Source: Petrosia ficiformis (lineage: Eukaryota; Porifera; Demospongiae; Haplosclerida; Petrosiidae). From it: a DNA stretch of 64,000 nucleotides. This document shows positions 46,020-59,235 of the stretch, in pieces. A model generated the notes under the pieces. That model was not told where the DNA came from, made no database searches, and was given only the letters and a program-made list of their open reading frames with translations. Location: the NCBI GenBank assembly GCA_947044365.1, contig OX345636.1, positions 18,020,548 to 18,084,547 of the forward strand. Reading direction: 5' to 3'. Numbering within the stretch: the stretch's first letter is position 1; each line of letters begins with the position of its first letter. Made by a program: the position numbers and the translations under genes.

Positions 46020-49000
46020 ATGTCAAGTGAAACAGTAAAAGTTATTGTTCGTTGTCGTCCTTTAAATGAGAGAGAAATTCGTTTGAACTGTGATGTCGTG
46101 GTTACTATGGATACATCGATTGTGCAAGTCCAGTTACAAAAGCCAAAAACCAAACAGGCTCCACCGAAACTATTTACATTTGACGGTGTGTATTATATGG
46201 AGGACACCACACAGAAAATCTATGAAGATATCTGTTTTCCATTAGTGGCTAATGTATTAGAAGGTTAGTTACACATCTTGGAATATGACCACAAATTACG
46301 TGTACATGTACATGTACATACATGTATATATGTGCAGTTGAAGTTTCATCACAACTGTACAGCTACATGTATTTGCAGTAGTATAGGATAATGTACTACC
46401 CTTAGCAGGAGCGTATAGCAGTGCAAAGGAGCTTTCAGCTGCAATATTCTTACATGTATACATAAATATATGCATGCACAGTATCTAATAGTAATTAAAC
46501 AGCGTTTGTCTATATACATGTACATGTACATGTGTAGTTGGATGCTCATACATTTGTGGCTTTACTGCTCATAAGCGCTTATGTCCTTATCTACACGTAA
46601 CAGTGTTGAATTTAGTTTTCATTGATCAACTATAGTGATAGTTTCATGACAGTATTGGCTCCTGTATATATATTTAGTCATACATGTACATGTATAGGTA
46701 GTTCGATCTACAGTATGTGTAGTTTTAGTTAAAGAAGGTATACTTTATCAAATACTGTTATTTTGAAATTCATAATAATATACATATACATGTATATTAT
46801 TACATTGAATTATAATATACATGTAGTTCTCAATCATCCTTAGTATTTATAAAAGTGTTTTTTATGGCCCACAGGGCCATCCTTATGATTGCTTTCCACA
46901 GAGTTTAATGTATATATGTTTGTGTCACATTGGACTATGTGTTGTATACAAAGTTGCATCATTCCAGGGGGCTGGCTGAGTGTGTGCTCGCAATTAATGG
47001 GCACAGTGCATAAAAGAGCACATGCTCAGACTAGCAGGAAGAAAGCTGCTTGTAGCTTACATAGAAACTGGAAGTAATACATGTAGCTGTTCTACCTGAA
47101 ATATATTCTACAAGATCCTTTAAAAAGTAATACACTGTATATCAAAAATTCAAAATAATAACTATAATAGGCTGTTATATTGTACTTCAGCAATGATTAA
47201 TGAATGTTGGACACAACAAAGCAATCACAAGGATGCTTTTTTCTCCACATACCTTGTTTGAAGTTATACCAGGGAGCTTATGAATAGCAAAATTGTAAAG
47301 TGTATATTACTGTAACTACTAAAGTTATCACACTATCTAATTATTTTGCTAGCCGTCTATAATATATACATGTAGATACACATGTACACTTTCTATATAC
47401 ATGTACATGTAATTATGGTAAACAGCCTGGGTCTATATACATGTAGTGGACTCTCCTTCATTGCTCTGCCACTCATAAGCTCCTGGCTATACATGTACAA
47501 ATGTACATGTAATTGTAGTTATTGTGACTTATATTTTATCTTGTATACATGTAGGTTATAATGGTACTGTATTTGCTTATGGTCAAACTGGATGTGGTAA
47601 ATCATACACTATGGTTGGAGTAGATGATACAAACGAACAGCTAGGGGTAATACCACGATCATTTGATCATATATTTGACCATATTTCGGTTACTGAGGGC
47701 ACAAAATTTCTTGTTCAAGCTTCGTATTTAGAAATCTACAATGAAGAAGTTCGTGATCTCTTAGGCAAAGACGTAAAGCGAAAACTTGACCTTAAAGAGC
47801 ATCCTGACAGAGGTGTGTATGTATCAGGCTTAAGTATGCATAAAGTTCATAACAGACAGGAATTGGAAAAGGTCATGGCTATGGGTAGTAAGAATCGTTC
47901 GATGGGTGCCACTTTAATGAATGTAGATTCATCAAGATCTCATTGTATATTCACAATCGATATTGAAATGTTTTCTGTGGATGAAGATGGAGAGGAGAAA
48001 CTCCGTGCTGGGAAAATGAATTTGGTCGATTTAGCTGGTTCCGAACGTCAGTCTAAAACTGGTGCTACTGGAGACAGATTGAAAGAAGCTACAAAAATTA
48101 ACCTCTCTTTGTCTGCTCTGGGTAATGTCATTTCAGCTCTTGTTGATGGGAAAGCTAAACATATCCCTTATCGAGACTCCAAGCTAACACGCCTTCTACA
48201 ATCTTCTCTTGGCGGAAATACTAAAACCCTCATGGTTGCTTGCATCAGTCCTGCTGATAATAACTATGATGAAACTCTGAGCACTCTAAGATATGCGAAC
48301 AGAGCTAAGAACATTAAAAACAAGCCTCGAATTAATGAAGATCCCAAGGATGCCTTGCTGCGAGAATACCAGGAAGAAATAAAGAAGCTGAAAATGATGC
48401 TTATGGGTCAAATGGACATTCCAGGTATGTTGTGGACAGTAATGTTACATGTTGGAATAGATTTCTTTAAACTGCTTTTTCATATACACTGTACTTTAAG
48501 GACTGAATGATGCTGAATGAACGACCATGGTATCCAAAAGATAATGTTCATAAAATGTAACAATAATCTCATTTATTAAAAATACATTTATATATTGCTT
48601 TGCTTAAGTAGAAATGTGCTTAAAATTATGCTTGAAGCACTTTCAAGGTGCTTCACCTTGTGTTCAAACCACTTCCACCTGTTCAAGCATACATGTACGA
48701 GCAGTTTACAGCCTCAAGCACTTTACTGTGTATTTGAATTATACTCAAGTACATGTACTTTCTAAACTGCATTATCCCATTTCTGGTATGGAGTGGCATG
48801 TATTTTATACAAGTACTGTCTCTTGATGCCGTCATACTTGTTTTCCTTACAGATTCACTAAGTACAGTTATTTCTCCATCACAAAGAGATTCAAACAGAG
48901 ACTATGAATCAGACATTGCAGCTCTCAAAGAAGAATACGAAGGAAAGTTATCCACACTTCAAGAACAATATGGAACTGAGCATGCAAATCGAACAAAACT

Positions 49001-52000
49001 AGAAGAGGATATGTCAAGATTGAAATCACATTATGAGGATCAACTAGCTGAAGCAAAAGTAAGTCACATGTACATTTACATGTATGTGGTTGTTTCTTCA
49101 TATAAGGGAATAGTATTGTAGCTTCACAAAATACATGTAGTATATAAATATAATACAACAGAATTGAATACAATAATTTCATCTTTCAATGAGAATATAC
49201 ATGTACATGTATACATCCAGATATACCCTTAACAAATGCCTATACACCTACAGTACTATAATTGCTATACCATACTATTTACTGTAAATATTATTTGCTG
49301 AAACAAGTGTACATGTGCATAGTATGTTCAATTATATGTACATGTACAGTAACTGCCTCATTTGGTTCACCATCCATGCACATACATTGTACCATACTGT
49401 ATATATAATGGTGTGGGGTGGCCCTAGTCGCTCCAGCTGGTTGCCCAACAGTGCAACTCAGAAAAACTGGAATATAAAGTAAAGCAGTACAACAATGTAC
49501 TGTAATAAACAATACAGGATGAGTTTCAAAACCATATATATTACAATACAAGTTAAACACTAACTGATGAGTACAGTTGTACGCGTTTGGCATCAGTTTA
49601 AGAATTTATTGGCATAGACAGGATCATTTTTCAACTATTAAAGGCAGGTTTTCAACTTACTCTAGGCCCCCACGAAGTGATATTTCATCCAGACAAAAGT
49701 AAAACTTCACAAAATACATGTAAAATAGAAGTGTTTATAGCTGATAAACAGCTTCATGTTTGATTGTTTTCAGTTGTATTGCTGGTTTCTCTGTGTTAGT
49801 ATCAATAAAAACTGCTCATGCCTTAATGTTTGAACTAATACAATAAGCATACAGCATGACCAGAAATGGTATACTTCCACTATAAACTGACGCAAAAACA
49901 GCCAACATCTGTTCAGACAACTTTGCTTTCTTATGGCCATATTAGTATTCAGTATAATTAGATTATAATTTTGAGCCCACACACACATAATGTGCAAAAT
50001 TTCTCTTAAACATGACACTTGAGACTGCATTTCTAATTAAAACTTGTCTTACAAAATGATTAACCACAAGTGCATGCATGAATACCTTCAGGTAATCAAT
50101 GTAGCATTTGTGTGGGTAGAACAGTCACTCATAACCTTAATCGATTGCCAAAAGTAGGATTCCCTTCTCTGATTACTTCAAACAATTTCATACTAGTGTG
50201 GGAGGGGACAGGTAGTCAATTAAAGAATTCATGTAACAATTATGTCGTTAAACATGCCAGTGTATAGCTAGTCTTACTACATGTATAATTATGTACATAA
50301 TGTATAAACATGTACATGTATATAAACTAGAGCTGTGACCAGTTGTAGAAAAACCAGTTAACTGAGTAACTGGAATAACTGGTTAATTGGGTAGATGTGT
50401 ACTCGTAATTATTATAGCCATATGAAAATAGAGGAAGAGATCTGCTCACCTGGTGGTTGTTCTTCTGCATCCGTTTGGAGGTAATTTGGCTTCAAGAAAG
50501 ATAGGGATGGACTTGTAGGCAGAAAGTTGCTCATGGTAGTCATGTAATATTGTTGATTGCAATCATTAAATTTCAGTATTGTTAAATTTGTAAATAACAT
50601 TTAATTTCCATAGATGATAGCCAGTTAGCTGTTTAACTGCTAGTTATTGATGAAACAATATCAAGTTCACAGCTCTAATATAAACCTACATAATACATGT
50701 ACATATACATGTATCTACATGTATCTACATGTACGTGTACTTGCATTTGTATTATTCTTTTAACAGAAGAAGCATAACTCAGATGGAAATGACCGCACAC
50801 TTGTCTCAACTCAAGATCAGAGAGATATCACACTCAGTGGTGAAGAGGGAGTGGTTCTCACAGATCCAAATGGAGTAACAGTTGATGATAAACAGATTCT
50901 GTGGGAACATGAAACTGCTATTCAGAAACTAACTAGTCTACAGAAGGGATTAATAGGAGGAGAGAAAGCAGGTAAAACTACATGTACACGAAGATACAAA
51001 GAGCCATTTATAAATCATTGATTGTGAATTGCAAGTAACTCTTAGAGCTCATGTACATACATGTATATGTAGCTAGCATTCTTTAGATATAGTGTGTTGT
51101 CCTTCATATTGGCTATTTTCTGAATATTTCACCTCTTTCTCCAGACAAAATTGTATTTGACTGTACAAATTGCCCGATTAATTTAAGGATAATACAAAAA
51201 TAAGTACAGTGCCCTTGTAGCGAGGTTAATTATTAGTCAAGAGCAGTCATATAACTTATTGTGTTACATCTATACATTATCTAACAAATGGTACAGTGTA
51301 GGTTTTTTTTTTCCGGACAAAATTCACAACTTGTTGGCCAAATATTGTTTTGTCCAGGATGTTTCTGCTGGACACTTTTATATACAATTTTGAGTACTGC
51401 ATGTACAAATACACATTCAATCCTATTGAAGGCAATAATGGGAATGGCGCTGTGGGCCAAAAAAATTTAACTCCCATCTTGTTACCTGTACATGTACATG
51501 TAGTAAATTCTATTCCAGAGTTTTATTTACATGTACATTTTGTATATGTACAGTAAAATTATGGTACTGCTATTTGTATTACTACATGCACATTTTGTCA
51601 TTTATACAATTCATTTACATGTAGCTGATATCAGTCTGAAACAGAAGATGGAGGAACGTAAACAATATGCTGAAGATCGATTAACACAATTGAAACATGC
51701 CAATGCCTTTCTGGATGATGATGATGGAATATTGGAAAGAATTTTTAACAACTTGACTGGTAAGTGTAGTACATTGACATGTACACTGCATTGTATACAA
51801 TGAATGTATGGATGGATGTATGGTTAGATGGATAGATGGATGGATGGATGGATGGATGGATGGATGGATGGATGGATGGATGGATGGATGGATGGATGGA
51901 TGAATGGATGGATGGATGGATGGATGGATGAATGGATGGATGTATGGATGGATGGATGGATGGATGGATGGATGGATGGATGGATGGATGGATGGATGGA

Positions 52001-55000
52001 TGGATGGATGGATGGATGGATAGATGAGTTGTTGGATGGTAGGGCTGCACAGTATTGGCAAATACAGTATCACGGCATTCTACGTGCAATTATTGCAGTA
52101 TAACTAAATATACACATGTACTATGGTAAGGTCATAAATAAGTGGTATTGATAATTGATAAGCAAATGCAAGTAATTGATTATAAGATTGAAGTGATAAC
52201 TGTAAGTTAATAAATAAGTGATAAAAGATAATAAGTAATAGTTAGAACATACTTTACCGTGATTATGTGTTTTAATGTAGCACGAGGGCGGGTCAATAAA
52301 GGTTGAGTTTACATAATGCACGAGCCAAAGGCGAGTGCGTTATGTAAACGAGACCTTTATTGACAGCCCAAGTGCTACATGAAACACACAATGCACTGTC
52401 AAGTGTGTTCTAAGTGATTTATTGACGATCTGGTAAACTACCACTGTTGTTGGAGCTGCTTTGTTAGTAGAGGTGAGCAAAGTGTGCAATAACTAACTTA
52501 TTGCACGCAAAAGTGTGCAATAAGTGATTTAATGTTCAATCATGTGACGCATTATCTGCACTCTGATTGGCCACAGGTCACATGATCAGCAATAATGATT
52601 GTTTATTGCACTAATACATGTTTGTAAGCTGTTCAACAGTTCCTAGAAACGTGTCAACCTTTCTGGCTTGTAACGAAGTTACTATTTGGTGTAACACTTG
52701 AGCAGCTTGATCTAGTACATATTGATGCTTTTGTAGCACCTTTAGTGGCTGTACAGCTGACTATGATTGACTCTTAAATATAAGAGATGGTTAGAAGTGT
52801 TGCCTTGCTTGGGAACAACTCTTTGACTGCAGGTTTGACAAATTACTTTTTCATCATCAATCGCTCGTCCATCTTTGGATGGTGTAGTAATAATACTGAA
52901 TTACTACTAAATACTGGTATACCATGCATCCTTAATGTACATTATGTATGTATGGATGGATGAACAAATAGATTAGATACATGTACATGTACATGTACAT
53001 GTATACATGTACATGGATATGTATGTGTATGTGTATGTGTACATATTTAATATCCTGATCATTTTCAGATGAGGTTAGAGTCAAGACCAGAGCTTTGGAA
53101 AGAGTTCAGCTAAAATGCAAATCAGCGGAAGAAGACATAAAAGATCTACAATCGGAGTTTGAATTAGAGAGACAAGACTTTCTGGAGACTATACGCAAAC
53201 AACATCTTGAACTACAACTCCAGAGACAACTACTAGATACAATGGTACCACTATTAAGACGTGATTGTAACTATTACAACTTAGATAAAGTACGTTCTGA
53301 ATCCAAGTTTGATGAAGAAGCTAGTGAATGGATTTTACCTAAAGTATCACACTCCACTTCATCACTTGTCCCTGTCACATCCTCTGTCTCTATCACCACT
53401 CACTCATCTTCTCACACTCGTTTGCCCAAGAGGAACTCTAATGTAGGTAAACCCAATAGTCCCAGTGAAACACGAGGAATAGATGAAGATACATTTGCTT
53501 CAAAATGGCAATCAAAACGTAACAATACTGATTATTTCACATCCAAGCGTGCACAAGAGATTTTAGCTGAGTGCTCAACTGTAAAAGGTACACCACAATT
53601 AGAACGTAGTCAAAAACCTATTAAAGGTAGTGTTAGTGTTGGTGCTATAAAGTCTTCTAGTCATCAAGATCAAAATGGTGGAAGTAGTATTCTGTATGGT
53701 GTAGAGACACAGTTTGTTCATATCAGTGACTCTGTTGGAAAACCGAGGAAATTGGATGCTATTCCAAAATTACCTGGTAAGTAAAGATGTATCATTATAA
53801 TGTACATTTTGTACTGTAGAAGACAATACATAAACATGAAACATCAATATTAGTACATGTAACTGTCAGTAATACATGTATGTACATGTAGTATTACATA
53901 TAATTATGTACTGTCTCACAGTTATAGATTTATTGATGAGTTGATCCGGTAATTTCCAGAAGTTTATTTAGAAGTACATGTAGCTCCACACAATGTTTTG
54001 GCTATTTTTCAGTCTAGCTGAAATGTTGTGTGGAGCTACATGTACATGTACTACTGTTGTATAGACTTCTGAAAATGATCTGGTTAACTCATCAACACAT
54101 TTGTCATTATAGATAAAAGTACCCACAAAAGAAAATCACAGTTGTAGACACACACATGCATTGTACTGCAATATTAAGTGCAAGTCAAGTACTGTACTGT
54201 GTGGTGATTTTTTTTAAAATTGTATTAGACATGCTCCCAATTTTAAGAACACAAATTGGTATAAAAGTACTAAATTAAGTAGCTAGTCCAGTAAAACATG
54301 TTCTGACTGGTCCTCATACAGTATGTATGAGGACCAGTCGGAACATGTTTTACTTGGACTCTACACCTTCATGTACACATGTACTGTATACTAGATTTAT
54401 GGACTCGTATACATGTACATGTATATGTAGTTGTTTCAGTTTGGCAAATGGCCACTTTTAGTTGTAGTTATAATAATAATTTATTATTATGATGCATAGT
54501 TATTCAAAGTTTAGTTATACCTGGTTAATTAACTAAACAAATTAGTTACTTAATTTAGTACTTTAAATTAAATGACAAAATAGACTATTATTAGAATGAG
54601 TAAGTTAAATTTTCTCATAGTGTGCCTCGTACAAGTAATATTATATATATTATATATTAGGAGTTTATTACCAAAGGAGGTGTGTATACATGTGTAAATG
54701 CATGTGGGTGGCATGACAACTAAGTCATTTTAGAGTTTTTGGATATTCATTTCATCCTATATAGTCAATACACCTCGCATTTATTATTATCTCATTTCCT
54801 ATAAATACACTTGTTGGACTCACGACCTTTGTGTAGATGTATATGAACTGTTATACATGTACATGTAAATGAAAAACGTTTAGTTGTACAATGTAGCTAA
54901 TTAAAAGAACACTGTAAATACAACATGCACTGTTGTACAGCTGATCTTTTATAATATCAATTTCAATTTGCTTCTTTTATTTTCTACAGGTCCTCATTCT

Positions 55001-55129
55001 CCTGTTCTTCCTCTTCAAACTTCGTCAATTGAAATCACAGATAAAATGATTCAAATGAAGAGAAAACCAAAACAACTTGAACCATTACAAGATCATGGTC
55101 GCAAACAATTCTACAATAGCTCTATTTAG
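46020..55129 (+). CDS. KIF17: Kinesin-2 family motor, KIF17/OSM-3 type
   Basis: Seven exons join without a stop: 46020-46263, 47555-48424, 48853-49058, 50767-50971, 51625-51759, 53069-53776 and 54990-55129, with GT-AG introns. The product is 835 residues. The N-terminal motor (about 5-335) starts [17 protein letters not shown] and has the P-loop GQTGCGKS (91-98), switch I NVDSSRSH, switch II DLAGSE and the neck start [20 protein letters not shown], closely as in KIF17. The stalk has coiled coils and the family block [11 protein letters not shown] followed by [13 protein letters not shown] Ser/Thr-rich tail of about 200 residues ends in FYNSSI. KIF17/OSM-3 is the homodimeric kinesin-2 that moves cargo to the plus ends of ciliary microtubules. 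It is shorter than human KIF17 mainly in the tail. Nothing suggests it is broken. Confidence 0.95.
46861..47300. repeat. Dispersed repeat D, copy 2, in kinesin intron 1
   Basis: Second copy of 21828-22340. CpG sites of copy 1 appear here as TG or CA (cccacagggcc against cccgtagggcc), so this copy is older or more methylated. Confidence 0.65.
51804..52023. repeat. (ATGG)n microsatellite in kinesin intron 5
   Basis: About 220 bp of ggatggat with few variants. Long WMDG and PSIH frames on both strands come from it. Confidence 0.95.
52262..52395. repeat. Inverted repeat in kinesin intron 5
   Basis: The segment gtgttttaatgtagcacgag ... ataaaggttgagtttacataatgcac pairs with tgcgttatgtaaacgagacctttat ... 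gtgctacatgaaacac. Probably a fold-back MITE. Confidence 0.75.
53931..54100. repeat. Inverted repeat in kinesin intron 6
   Basis: The arms tgatgagttgatccggtaat ... agctccacacaa and ttgtgtggagct ... gatctggttaactcatcaa face each other over about 165 bases. Confidence 0.75.
54284..54360. repeat. Near-perfect hairpin in kinesin intron 6
   Basis: The arms tccagtaaaacatgttctga ... ggtcctcatac and gtatgaggaccagtcggaac ... ttggact are complementary except for a few bases. The loop is very short. Confidence 0.85.
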
Positions 55130-56470
55130 TCAAAGTTTCTGTTATTATAGACATAGCTTCAATTTACGTAATAATTATATATTTATAACTAACACTTTCA
55201 TCAATTTAGCTACACACACGTATATAGTATTTGCATTGCTGTATTATGTCAGAATTCATCTAATTATAAAATGTGTATGTAATTATCGCAGCACAGATAG
55301 TAGTACAAAGTTCTTTACTATCTATGATTATAGTTATGATTACCATGGATTCCACTTTCAAATAGGCCTACAAACATGCATGTGCAGTATGATGTTTGTA
55401 CAGGAAGTTTAATTTATTGTATAATTATACTGACATAACAACAGACAACAACTGGAAAGAAATTTTCTTTTGCATTCGTAGCAGTACAAATGATTGTGAA
55501 TTGTACTAATTAAGTTAACCCTTATAGTTAAAGAGGATTGAGTTTATTTTTCAAAATTCTTCCCATTTCCAACACTGGTGTCTATGCTGCATTTATTTTT
55601 GCCACCATTCACTTTCTCTACCCCAAACTTGGCTCCATTTTCGACATGGAGTACTATAATTATACTTCTACAAATTTGCTTATCAGGACTCAAAAGTCCC
55701 CAAGTGCTTTGTAGGACTAATTCGTGTTCTCCCTCAAGAGGGGAAACAAAATGACCCCACTGCATGTTGGCACCAGCTACACCCACGATATCAGGCTGTA
55801 AGCAAGGGAAATGTCTCAGCTACCTACCAGATTGCATGGGTGGGGTCATTGCCAATTGCATGGGTGGTGAGGGAGTTGTGCCAGCCCCCTTTGAACCCCC
55901 ATTAACGGGAGACACCCCTTTTAAAATTCTCCCCGTACAGTCCATACTCCATATTTAGGGCAAAGGGGAGCCAAAAAACCATCAATTGTTTTAGTCATTT
56001 TCATGGGCTTAGCTATCCCTGACACCAAATACAGACATTTGGAGTGCTTTCGTAATGCTACGAACACACTCCAAACTGCATAGGGGTCAAATGTCACATG
56101 TAGCTACATGTGTATGTGACATCAGTCCTGGGTTAAACCCTGCAAAATTAAAGATAATAATAACCTGAGCAGTTACAGAGCTTTATCTATGCACAGTACT
56201 AAAGTTTCTCGCTTTTGATCATTAGATGACAGTATATCATCACCTTGAAAACGAGAAACTTACTAAGCATAGATAGCTCAAGATAACCACTGGTCTGGGT
56301 TTTACATCGTAAAAGCTCCTGCTAAGAGTCAATGCTAGTAGTCCTGTAATAATTAGTTATTAGTTAAATAACTTTAAAAATGTACAATGCACATCCCTTA
56401 TTAAAGTTAACACAACCTTATAATTAAATATGCTAACTTTCTTAATTAATGAAACAGCTAAGTTTAACTG
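55130..56470. other. 3' flank of kinesin gene and intergenic sequence
   Basis: No gene recognised. A short inverted repeat lies at about 56180-56280 (aaagtttctcg and cgagaaactt). The region 55545-55960 is less AT-rich but has no supported frame. Confidence 0.4.
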
Positions 56471-56474
56471 TTAA

Positions 56475-57012
56475 GGTGGTACTAAGGAGTGGGCGGATGC
56501 GACTCCAATCAGTTTCAAAATAGAATATTATATAATATGACTCTAACCTCGCCATTTTTGCAATCGCAATAAGTGCAAAACCACGAAAGCCACGCCCACC
56601 AATCATGGCGTGCACCAAGTACAATGTATTTTGAGAAAACAAATAGAGCCGTTTTCTGAAAATTCATTTTACTTTTATACTTACAAGAGGCTGAAGAAAG
56701 CTGAATTCTGTAGCTTTTCACTGAAACCATAAAATCTACCTTTCTAGACACTATCAAACTCCGATCTTTCTCAGAGAGCAACTACAGTTACCCGCCATTG
56801 TTTCCCACCCACCGCCACCACCACCCGTGGGCCGTGTTTAGCTTTGTTTCTGAAAATAAACTATCAGTGAAAACATTTAGGCCCAATAATTATAACCCCG
56901 GATGGGTGTGGCTTCCTAAAGATACAGAATTGAACCAGATTGCATGCAGCAAGAAGCTTGCTAAATTAGAAACTGATTGGAGTAGCATCCGCCCACGGAA
57001 AAGACTACAACC
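56475..57012 (+). mobile_element. TTAA-flanked MITE family T, copy C (uninterrupted)
   Basis: Reference copy of the family: ends ggtggtactaaggagtgggc and ccacggaaaagactacaacc, TTAA on both sides (56471-56474 and 57013-57016). TTAA targeting suggests mobilisation by a piggyBac-like transposase, though the end sequence is not classical. Confidence 0.85.
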
Positions 57013-57301
57013 TTAATACTCACAATGCCCTACAAACTGTTTGTGGAATTATCATCTGTTTTTACAATAATCATTGTCTCATTATGTTTAAAATCACCTT
57101 TATTTGAAAGTAGCTAGAAAAATTAATTGAATGTGTCCTGTCCAATACTAATAAAAGAATCCGTAGTTGTTACATGAACACTGAAACTTGTGGCAATTGA
57201 CTTGTAACTCCAAAATATAATAGTTGTTAAGAGAACATTGTTAAGATAATTCAGGAGTATCACCCTGTTTGATTAGAAAAGTACTTTTGACTGGTAATAA
57301 T

Positions 57302-58210
57302 TAGTGTTGTTTTGGTATACCAAAACTAAAACTAAAATGTATTTTAGTAAGGGGGTCCACCATTTTAGTATACTAACTAAAACTAGCCAAAATATAACAC
57401 TCCACCTTTACTAAAACTAAAACCAAACTATAATTATTTTTTCCTGCATGAACTAAAACTAGAACTAAAAATATTTTTAGTGATGTCATATTGATAATTT
57501 TGGTTTGAAACAGTTCACACCTTTTCATGATGTGTCAGCAAAATACTGCGAAGGTCTGCTACACTTGTGAAAATTTGAATAGTGAGTGTGATAAGACACC
57601 TGTATTATAGTGTAAGTGATAATTGCAAGTATTGTGTAAACCCTATAACATGTGTCAGCAGCTTAGCACATGCACATGTTAAAGCTAGTGTTCAGTGTTC
57701 TGTCATGGCCAGTCCTGTTGTGTATCCTGGCAAACCTAAGAACAGCAGTGTGTGGAGGTACTTTAAGTATCTTGAAGAAGAGAACAGAAGTGTTTGTTTG
57801 GTTACAAAAGTAGATTGTATAGTGGTTGTGGACAAATTTTGAATGGAAAGTTTCCTACCAATCTTAAAGGCCATTTAAGAAAGAAACATCCTCAGGAGTA
57901 TCTGGAGCTTCAAGAAAGTGATTTAAAACAGGAGATATTGCTGAGAAAAAATAGGTTGTACCTGTAACTTTATCTTTCACATTACTACTTTTGTTCATTA
58001 TATCAAAACTAAAACTAAAACTAGAAAAATTGTCTTGTATCAAAACTAAACTAAAAATAAATCAGGAAACACAACTAAAACTAAAACTAAACTAAAAAAA
58101 AAATTCATTAGGCTACCAAAACTAAAACTAACTACTTTCACATTTTAAAACTAAAACTAAACTAAAACTATAAAATATAATACCCTAACGGCCTAACCAA
58201 AACAACACTA
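57302..58210 (+). mobile_element. hAT-like non-autonomous element with BED finger
   Basis: Ends tagtgttgttttggt and accaaaacaacacta are inverted and flanked by the 8-bp duplication GTAATAAT (57294-57301 and 58211-58218). Sub-terminal regions are full of actaaaact repeats on both sides. The middle codes a BED-type zinc finger (see next), so this is an internally deleted hAT that kept its DNA-binding exon. Confidence 0.85.
57690..57955 (+). pseudogene. BED zinc finger of hAT transposase
   Basis: The frame gives KPKNSSVWRYFKYLEEENRS, then after a one-base frame change in the region 57800-57825 gives SGCGQILNGKFP and NLKGHLRKKHPQEYLEL. Aromatic residues, the Cys positions and the HxxxxH pair (HLRKKH) match the BED finger used by hAT transposases to bind DNA ends. 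A possible splice donor follows at about 57955. The catalytic domain is missing. Confidence 0.7.
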
Positions 58211-58262
58211 GTAATAATGATAATGATAATACTAAACCTTGATAGGAGTTTCCATATTATCT

Positions 58263-59210
58263 TTATTGCACCATTGATCCAAATAATCTGTAAAATTTAA
58301 TAAAGTCCAGTAGGACCTTAATTATATTATTAAAATAGCTCGCTCCTTTTTTTTTTGGGTCCTTACAGTAAACACGAATAACTTTTTCTATGAATACTTT
58401 AGGTAACATCCAAGAGACTTTATCCTTATGTACTGTAAAAGGTTTATCAGGTTCATCTTTTGTGTAGAATCCCACTTTATCAACAGGATTCTCATGTTTC
58501 ATTCCATAGTCAAAAGTCACCACCTATAGTTATGTATTAACAATAATTCTAATCTTTAATTATATAACACCATACTTGTACAATAATGTCATCAGCTAAC
58601 AATTCTTTAGAACTACCTATTATCTGTTGCTTTATATCTTCCTATCAAATTCAAAATAAACAAAATTATAAATCTAATAACGAACACTCACTTCTTTAAG
58701 CTTAAAAGCATCATCAGTTACTAATGACTCACCTACACATTTATACAACTGTCTCCTTTCTAACTGAGAAAGTATATCTCTAGACTAAGTGAGTAAATTC
58801 CTATGAATGAGGTATTTACATTGAATTAAACATCATACGTACTCATGCCAATTTTTGATCTTTTGATTGTAAAATAGTATGAATAATGCTATCATTAAGA
58901 CGGGTATATGCATACATATCTTTAATGCAATCAGATATTTTAACAAGCTTTCTGAAACATAATAGATTATAAAATAAAACATACAATACAGGAGTTAGTA
59001 TTACCCATCTTTGCCAGGAAGAAAAACATACTCGTTAGCTTCTATTAGTGCTTCTGTTATCCTATAAAAAAACAAAATAATAATAATATTTATTATTAAT
59101 AATTCAAAAGTGCTTTACATGTGCTCAACAATCTTTGTTGTTTTATGTTGATAAGCTTTCCTGTGTAAACTCATGCGAGTATGAAACATTTCATACAAGT
59201 TAGTAACTTC
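58263..59210 (-). CDS. SAMHD1: SAMHD1-like dNTP triphosphohydrolase, C-terminal exons (partial)
   Basis: Six minus-strand exons: 59210-59119, 59061-59005, 58951 to about 58855, 58784-58692, 58641-58576 and 58523-58263. They encode the C-terminal third of SAMHD1: [70 protein letters not shown], then [17 protein letters not shown] and [15 protein letters not shown]1 hydrolyses dNTPs and limits reverse transcription. This part builds the tetramer and allosteric-site half. The HD catalytic domain is not found upstream in the window, where transposon remnants lie instead. At the end of the third exon an in-frame TGA precedes the only good GT donor, so the copy may be dead. All other splice sites and phases fit, and it ends in a natural stop. 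Confidence 0.8.
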
Positions 59211-59235
59211 CTACAATAAAACAGTGCTAATGTTT

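Noticed and set aside
51681..52103. Frames with WMDG or PSIH repeats
   Set aside because: Products of the (ATGG)n array inside a kinesin intron.
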